In this document: piece after piece, positions 57,000-64,000 of the stretch
How the letters are laid out: each line of letters starts with the position of its first letter
Numbering within the stretch: position 1 is the first letter of the stretch
NCBI GenBank assembly: GCA_003342815.1
Contig: PTEX01000059.1
Span: 2,932,262 to 2,996,261 of the forward strand
Reading direction: 5' to 3'
DNA from: Eudromia elegans
Taxonomy: Eukaryota; Chordata; Aves; Tinamiformes; Tinamidae
Length of the DNA: 64,000 nt
Position numbers and translations under genes: made by a program
The notes under the pieces: generated by a model
Told to the model about the DNA's origin: nothing
What the model saw: only the letters and a program-made list of their open reading frames with translations
Databases searched by the model: none

Positions 57000-57720
57000 C
57001 AGAGGTGAAAGGAAATGATTTTCTGAGTCTATAATACTTCTCATATTGCAAGAATTTTTCCTGTCTGAGATTGGCCCTAAAAGTGAAAATCTTGGAAAGA
57101 CTTTTCAGGTAAGGAATAAATACAGAAATCTAGATTAAATCAAAAAGCAGTTAATTTTGAAAAGTGATGTGTTTGAAATACTTTTACTTATTTTTGTTTT
57201 CTTTTTACTTCTTTACTGTAAATCTAATCAGAACAGAAATTTGCTTTTGGCCTAAAAATTACATCTCTTCTTTTGAAAGTAACAGGATATTCTGATCATT
57301 TTAAAAACATTTTGCAATTGTATTTTGAATATAGTGTACTCATTAAAAAAATTCTCTCTCCTCCCTAAGGCTTTGATATTGACAAATCTACATTTTTCAG
57401 TGGAAGACATTCCCCAGAACACTTCTCAGTTTTATCTAATATTTACATCTGTTTTTCTCTGAGAACGTGTCACAGCTGTAGATCAACAGGACCCACACAG
57501 AACACAGTTGATTTATGGTCAAAGTAATATTTCTAAATCAACTCGCATTTCATAGTAGTGAATGGTACATGTCCAGATATCATCAATGTATCATAAAGAT
57601 TTTGTAATGCTTTTATATTTTGTACATTTTTTTTGCATAATTATACACGATGCCTGTATAATTGTAATTTTTACAATCATTTTACATAATTACATGTTAT
57701 TAAGCTGAAATTTGGGCACA
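57000..57720. promoter_or_regulatory. AT-rich block with POU/homeodomain-type sites, candidate enhancer
   Basis: About 700 bases of AT-rich but non-repetitive sequence just left of the orphan CpG island. TGCATAATTATA at 57634-57645 fits the POU class III recognition type (GCAT next to TAAT on either strand), and further ATAATTA-like cores follow near 57685. Enhancer function is inference; conservation could not be tested. Confidence 0.3.
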
Positions 57721-58119
57721 GTTAGAGATTGTGAGCCAGATCCTCAATGTTTCAGGCCCCCATTCTAACGGCGTCATCTTTCTCCAGAGATGGGCAAATG
57801 AGACCAAAAGAGACTATGTGGTCCTCCAAACTGGGACAGTCACAGCGTGATATATCGCTGCTAAGCGGTAGGGAAAACTGTCTGTTATCCTTAGCAGCAG
57901 ATTTACCCTTTTATCGCTGTTCCACCTTGATCCAAACGAGACAAGCCATGGAGCTTCCAAGAAGGACAACTTGCACAAAATTCTGCATCTCTCTCCTACA
58001 TCTGCCTTGACTCTGCCCTTCTGTCCAGGCTCCAACCTACAAACACTCAAAGGAAAGGCAAATGTACCTAGGGGCTTCCATTTAACCAAAGAATATGGAA
58101 TCCTCTGGCAAAAGAAGGC

Positions 58120-59280
58120 CCTTCTCCAGGGCCGCCGCGGGAGTCGCTTTCCGCTCCTCGGGAGCCGTGACGGCCCTTGCAGCTACGATGGCGAGCGCGG
58201 GGCGCCTTTAGCGGGACTGCCCCTCGCCGCGGTGCGCGTCAGGAGATCTGGCGGGCGCGCTCACGGCTCCTGCCCGTCTCAGGGCCCGCAGCGGGCGGCT
58301 CAATGGCTTGCTTCATGCAGCTCCGCGCGCCCGCCGCTCCCGCTCGCGGTGTTGACATGATTTATGTAAACCGTAAAATCCAGCGCGGTGACCTCACGAG
58401 TGTCCAGCTCTCCTCACGCACGTCTCCGGGCAGAAGGGCTGGTATTTATACACAGTGCTATATTCATGGCTTGGTAACCTGCTCTATTTACACGGTTGGT
58501 GCAGGGGCTGCTCCCGCACAAGTGAAATATTATGCCCTGACATGTGCATTTCGTTTTTCTCTGGGTTGTGTGTTTTCTTTCATGCTTCGCCCTCGCTGTC
58601 GGTGAACTTGTCAGCAGCTTCCCCGGCTGAAGGGGCCGGGCAAGGCAGGAAGCAGGAGAGCTCCGTCCGTCCGCCGCCATTCCCAATGCCGCGGTAAACG
58701 CGCGCAGGGCCCGCGTGGGCCGAGCCGGCTCCCGGGAACAGTGCCTCATTCAGCGCGGGTTTCCTCCGGCTCTGCGGGAACCAGACAATCCCCCAGACCC
58801 ACAGCTGCCGACGTGGGCACTCTCCCCCGCGCACGAGGCTCCGGGTTTGCCGGCCCCTGGGGCACCTCCGTGGAAAAGTCGCCTCCTGGAAGCGCCGAGG
58901 CCGCAAGCGCAGGAGCTTTCGCCCTCAGCTCGTAACTAAGCGGCAGAGGAACTCTCTGTTCAGCAGGTGCCAACTTGGGCAGCCCGAGGGTCTCGCTCGG
59001 GGCCGCATCCTGCGTGCGGCGCTTCCTGCGGCCTCAATGGGAGCGCTTGTTCCCGGCCCGCGCGTTGTCCTGCCCCTGGCCGCCCTCCAGCTCCCTCAGG
59101 GATGAGCGCGAATTCCTGGAGCGGGTCTTAAATTTAGCGCCTGACATTGCACCCTCCCATCCACGAACGTAAACCCGATGCACCCTGGGGTTCACCCCGG
59201 CGGGAGGGCGCGCTCCGGCTCTTCACCGTGAGCCGGCGCGACTCGTCCCGGTCCCTGCGCTGGTTTGATACGGGCGACTG
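58120..59280. promoter_or_regulatory. Orphan CpG island, candidate promoter of an unrecognised transcript
   Basis: Over 1 kb of high G+C with dense CpG, in two lobes (about 58120-58450 and 58620-59280) around a less CpG-rich middle. It is comparable to or larger than the MRPS9 island, yet no known exon lies in it. The minus strand has an ATGGCGGC YY1-type core at 58673-58680 whose ATG opens an 89-codon frame (58680 to 58414) of unknown similarity; coding status is doubtful. If gene order resembles other vertebrates, it sits in the POU3F3-MRPS9 interval. Confidence 0.6.
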
Positions 59281-62200
59281 AAACGGAGCTGACTGACCTG
59301 AAGCTCTGCGGGCATCTGGATTTGGCAGGATTTTCCTGCAAAGTCATCTTTTTCACAGTCGTTTTAAGGAGATCTTTTTAATATAGCCTCCAAAGCGCTC
59401 CTTCCTGGCTCATGAATTAAGAGGAAAATGTCTTCTCTCCCAAAATATCCGCAGTAATGAACTCGACAATAAAAAGCAGCTTATCACCCTTCTGTTTTTT
59501 TTTTTTTTCACATTTTCTTTTTGCCTCTAATTAAAAAAAAAAAGGAAAGGTTTAATGCTTTTCAAAATATCATGTTTAAAGTTGTGTCTGGTTCATTATC
59601 TCCCCAGCTTCTGCTGTTTTCAGAATCTCTCTTTTTTTTGTGGGTTTTTTTTTTTTTTGTATTTTCTCATCAAGATGTTTATGGTAAATATTAACTTATG
59701 AACAAGTCAAAAAAAAATCCGTAGCTGGAACTATGTCAGTCGCAAAAGACTGCGTGTGTTTCAAAATGAACTCCATGGCCCGAAGCTGCCGAGGAGAAAG
59801 AGCTCTCTATTGCCTTTACTGATGGAAAGGGAAAAGTGTCTCATAAAAAGCTCTGTTTCTGCAAACTGCACACACATAATTCCTCTAGTGGCACTTGCAC
59901 TACATCTAAATCATGGGGCCCCAGAGTGCTTGCCGGCTTCTGGATTTGGATGCACATCCTGGCCACATCCTGGCTGTGTGCAGGGACCTGTGTGTAAACC
60001 GCTCCCTGCTCCTCCTGTCCCATATCCTGGTTTCCACTGGAAGAAACCCCTGTTTGTGCCCGAGGGGGACAGACGGTGCAGTGAAACACGATGTCTGCGA
60101 GAGGCAGAACAGGGACGGAGCTCAGGGAGAGCTGGGGTGTGGGTCAATCTCACTCGCTCGGTACCTCAGTCAAGTCTCACCGCTCCCCTGTGATCGCTGA
60201 CGGCGGGACAGGGCAGCAGCCCTGCCGGGGTAGGGGGCACATCTGGAAGCAGACATCGGGCTTGCTGCTGCTTGCAGCGCAGCTTGCTGTGTGTCTGGAA
60301 AAGTGTGCTGGGAGCACCGTCACCCCCGGGGCTGCAGCAGGGAGAGGGGGAAGAGACTGATCACCGGACAAGTTGCTGAGGGAAACTTTTTTTCTCTTTT
60401 CATGCTTGCCCTTACCTGGCTCCCCAGGTTCACAGCTGCATCTGTTTTCCCCTCATAAAGATGTCCTTTCTTGTAGTCACCTCCGGAGCGTGATGGAAGA
60501 ATTTCTGTTTGCTAAAAGCATCCAGAGAGATCAGAGTCAGCCCAGTCCCTAGTGTTCTGCCTCGGATCAGAAGGTTGCTTACTCTTTTTGTCAAAAAGCA
60601 CTTGTTGAACTTGGGCCCTTTCAGAAGCCTTTTAGGAAGAGACTCATTCTGCCCACCCTTCCTCACTGTGACTAGCGCTTCTCCTCTGTCATCCATGGGA
60701 CTCCCATTGCACCCGCTCATGAACAGGAATGGCAGAATCCGGCTTCGGTGAGATTTTCAATATTCTTGAGGTATCTGACCAATTATTTCAGAAATCAAGA
60801 CAACGATGAAATGAAAATATTGCACCTTTGAACCAAAGGGAAATCTGGCTGGGGATCCCCCACATTTGGTGTTTGATATTTTGCAAGTAATCAGTATATT
60901 TTTTCAATTTCTAGTTGAGGAACTGAGAGCACACTGTAATTCTTACAGGATGGATTTCCTGCGCTCACTCAAGGGGGTTTCCCTATAAAGTTTGGTAGGA
61001 AGTGTGTTGAGCCTCATTAACTCTCATCATGTTGCTGAAAGAGGGCTGGAAACTGTGGGAGCTGTATATTAGGCAAAACTCTCTTGGCCACATGGACAGT
61101 AGTGAGGAATGCCTGCAAGGCGAGGTGAACCAAGGTATGGTTCAAAGCAAAAGCAACCAAACACAATCACAGGAGGCAGCTGTGTCCAGCAACACAAGTT
61201 GTATTCCATTGCTTTCATGTGTCAGTTCATGAAGCCAGATTTTCCTTCCAAATTCCAACTGGAGTAAGATGGGAGCAAAGGAGTCCATTTCAGAAGGCGA
61301 CCCTTTGAGATAGTTCCACCTTTTTTGCCTATTAGGTTTATTTTTACTGACTGCAAAATCTCCATGCTCTTTCTATAGATCTCAGAAAAAAAAAATGTTT
61401 TTTTCTTCACTGGGACAGTTCTGTCAGCTTCCGTGGAGCTGCTTGTGATTTATATATGGTACGGAAGAGGAAAGCTAGAGACCTTGCATTCGATTTTTTG
61501 CAAACCATATGTAGGCCTCCTTTATCCCTGCAAGGCCCAATGCAGCTCTCAGTGAAATGAATCCAAAGTTGCCTTGAGAAGCTGGCTCCGAAAACACTTC
61601 AGCACCTCCTAAAGAGAAGACAACAAGAGCCAGCAGTGCTCAAAATACCGCATCACGGAGGACCAGATTGCGATCCTGCGTGTGCTCTATGTTAGTGCTC
61701 TTTCTTTTATTCTCTGGCTCAATGCTAGGACAGCCCATGCATGTGACTCCAGATGCTAGCAATGTAGAGCACACTGAAAGAATAGTTGGGCCAAATTTTT
61801 CTCTTTGGGCTTCCTCGGGACTATGGGAAAGTACGGAATCAGGGTGTAAACCTTCTCTGTGGAAAGACTGATGTGGTGTGATTTATAGGTGGAGGGAAAA
61901 GGCCAGAGAAAATCTGTTCCCTTTCGGCTTATCTGCCTCACAGTTGGAACAGCAACGTTTTCTAAACCAGCACCAGCAATTCTACCTGCAATGCTGTATA
62001 TGTTACGTCACTCAAAAGAGAATAACCTGGTATTGATGGCCAGCTATGCGAGACTTAAACTTCTAGCCCCCCGGGATCGCTGGGAGTTTTGTCTGAAGAA
62101 CGCCCGTAGGGTCAGGACACAAATTTGCAGGTGCAAAATAGCATTAGTAACTATAGATCTCAAAAGTGCAGATGTCAAATTCTGGGCTTTTGCTCAGCCA

Positions 62201-64000
62201 TCCACCAGACTGCAGACCGAAAACGAGACACTGTGCAGAGGTCCGTGGAAACCTCTGATCCTAACTGCTTAATAACTTTCCAGTCAAAGGATACATGTCC
62301 TCCTGCTTCTGTGATGTGCATTTTCATTTTGTGCCTGGCCAGGACACTGCCTCTTTCTGACAGTTTCTCAAGTCACAACCTTCAGAGGCTGCGTGTGGCC
62401 TCTCTTTCTGCATTCAGCATAGGTATTTTACAAACCTCCCACCGGGGTGGGCAGATTATTTTGGATCACACTGACACCTGCATTCTTCTACCTGTATGTG
62501 TTCCCAAAGAGCTGTAATATTAGCCAGCTAGAATCTCTTCTCAGTCTCACCCAGTTCACATGAATATCACATGAGGCTACCTCCTGCAAGAGGCAGCCTT
62601 AAGATGTAATACATGTTTCAGTGCTTACTGTCTTCTTCCCCTTGTCCTTATTTTGCCTTCAAAGGGGCTGTCTGCTTGAGGAGCAGACATGGGTCTTGGA
62701 GTGCAGACCTGTCTGAATTAACTGAAAATGCAGCTGAATATTTGCCATCAAGAGAACATGCAGTACAGTGATTGCATTTATTAAACATGTCAGTGTAATT
62801 TCCACACTCAAGCACTGCCACAGCACCGTGAGAGAAGGTTTGTATTCCTGTATGAGTCCAGCTTGTCTGCCAACATGTCTACCCTCTCTGCAGGTGTACG
62901 AGTTACAGCCCAAGGCAAAAATAGCCATGCCTTCCCCAAAGATCTCGTGGTGCTTCTGCGGGCCAGATGGTTCCAATTTGAGGCCTGCACTCAGTGATGT
63001 AGCTGTATTGAGTTTCTTCCCTGAAACCAACAAAACCTGCTTTAGCATTTTGCTTGGATTAAAATATTTGTCCCTTTTTTCACAGGGCAGAAGAGGGACT
63101 CCTGAAGCCACTGAAGGAAGGAAATCATTACAGGGTTCTACAGAAGTAGGTCATGTGCTACAGCTGCTCATAGTTTAAGAGGAAGAAACATGGGACCTCA
63201 AACATGGAACATGACTCCTTCAAAATGCTTGAGAGCAACCCAAGAAAAACATCCTCAGAGGCTTATTTAATAAACATTATCTATAATAGTCTCAATGTGT
63301 GCTCATGTTTCCTTAGGAGTTTGCACCTACTTCCCAGAGCTAACAAGATTCCGAAATAGAGCACAGAATAATTTAATGAAAAGGATTTAATAGTTTGTGT
63401 TAAAGCTAATATGGTCCATTAGGAGCTGTCATTTTATAAACAATGAAGATATGTTACCCTCTCTGTTGCTGTAAAGCCATTCCAAGGAAGGTTTGTAAAC
63501 AGTCAGTAATGATCTATAGAACATGCACAAAAGACAATTAGAGCCACGTTTGAAAAATGTGCTTTCCCTCCCATTTGATTTCTCTTTAAATAAACCAAAC
63601 AGGAGCATGTATGGATGTAGATGGATAAATGCATAGTACAAAGACTACACATACAAATAAATATATATATATATGCATATGTGGATTTCATTAGCAATCA
63701 TACAATGTTCATTATCTTAAAAGAACTGCTATTTCCACAGCTCGAAAAATGCCTAAAGTGAACTGTTAAATCTACTGAGAAGTTTTTAATTATAATCAAA
63801 GTGTTTCTTCACTAGGGCTTTTTTATTTTCTTTTCAAAAAGCTAACATTTCTGTGAAGACTCAACCTGCTTTCTTTAACAACTGTGAACACAAAAGATTA
63901 TGGAACATAATAGTGTGAATTTCGGTGTGCAGTGTTTATTTCTTCACAGTGAGGCTTAATATAACTGTAAAACATTGACCTAAGTTAAAAAAAAAAAAAC
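59281..64000. other. Intergenic region to right end, no gene recognised
   Basis: Starts with unique-looking sequence (59281-59480), then T runs at 59492-59508 and 59630-59660. Open frames up to 150 codons near 60 kb and at 62-63.2 kb overlap on both strands and have no recognised similarity. An ATATAT tract lies at 63656-63680 and the window ends in poly-A. No POU-domain coding sequence was found. Confidence 0.65.
63656..63680. repeat. TA dinucleotide tract
   Basis: AAATAAATATATATATATAT followed by GCATATG. Short microsatellite. Confidence 0.75.

Larger units (their letters stand above)
46459..58119. other. Intergenic region, no gene recognised
   Basis: About 11.7 kb. It holds several moderately GC-rich stretches (47.65-48.2, 50.1-50.3, 53.7-54.0, 54.6-55.2 kb), a CpG-dense patch at 50690-50810, T/G and A runs (48353-48379, 54426-54460), a TA microsatellite near 53400 and an AT-rich block at 57000-57720. 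Open frames up to 192 codons (54592-55170) have no recognised similarity or codon pattern. Confidence 0.7.

Noticed and set aside
62125..63178. Overlapping frames of 127-150 codons on both strands
   Set aside because: Open on both strands with no recognised domains; this pattern does not favour either being real.
59281..64000. POU3F3 coding sequence expected by synteny
   Set aside because: No POU-specific domain or homeodomain sequence and no Gly/His-rich stretches were found; the gene, if present, is outside the window.

Overview
The window looks like vertebrate nuclear DNA, most probably from a bird. The main evidence is several 3' fragments of CR1 LINEs, recognisable by their octamer-like tails of the ATTCTATG type, together with AT-rich introns, CpG-island promoters and no mammalian-type SINEs. 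The species cannot be named from the sequence.

One protein-coding gene is firmly supported. It is MRPS9, which encodes mitochondrial ribosomal protein uS9m of the small subunit. It lies on the minus strand and fills roughly the left half of the window. Nine coding exons were placed with consistent splice sites and phases: 30801-30899, 24560-24739, 16837-16899, 16714-16744, 14806-14885, 8154-8236, 5331-5406, 2824-2992 and 896-1004. They join in frame to 296 codons plus two bases. The remaining C-terminal part, most of the conserved S9 domain, lies beyond the left edge. The gene starts in a CpG island (about 30560-31030) with a strong-context ATG and candidate YY1, NF-Y, Sp1 and NRF-1 sites, an arrangement typical of nuclear genes for mitochondrial proteins.

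From about 31.0 kb to the right end I see no convincing protein-coding gene. The region holds a CR1 fragment at 32.5 kb, homopolymer and dinucleotide runs, a long GGAA/GGGA microsatellite interrupted by a 117-N assembly gap (46.1-46.46 kb), a small CpG-rich patch near 50.7 kb, and a strong orphan CpG island at 58.12-59.28 kb. An AT-rich block at 57.0-57.7 kb contains a POU-class-III-like site. In other vertebrates the gene upstream of MRPS9 is the neural transcription factor POU3F3. If that order holds here, this right half is its downstream regulatory desert, and the orphan island could start an unannotated, perhaps non-coding, transcript. That is inference: no POU3F3 coding sequence is visible.

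The least explained sequence features are three near-perfect short hairpins (29244-29276, 19494-19521, 45307-45335), a CpG cluster with an inverted repeat inside an AT-rich intron (about 3680-3745), and the orphan island. I found no sign of a novel operon-like system, virus, CRISPR array or RNA gene.
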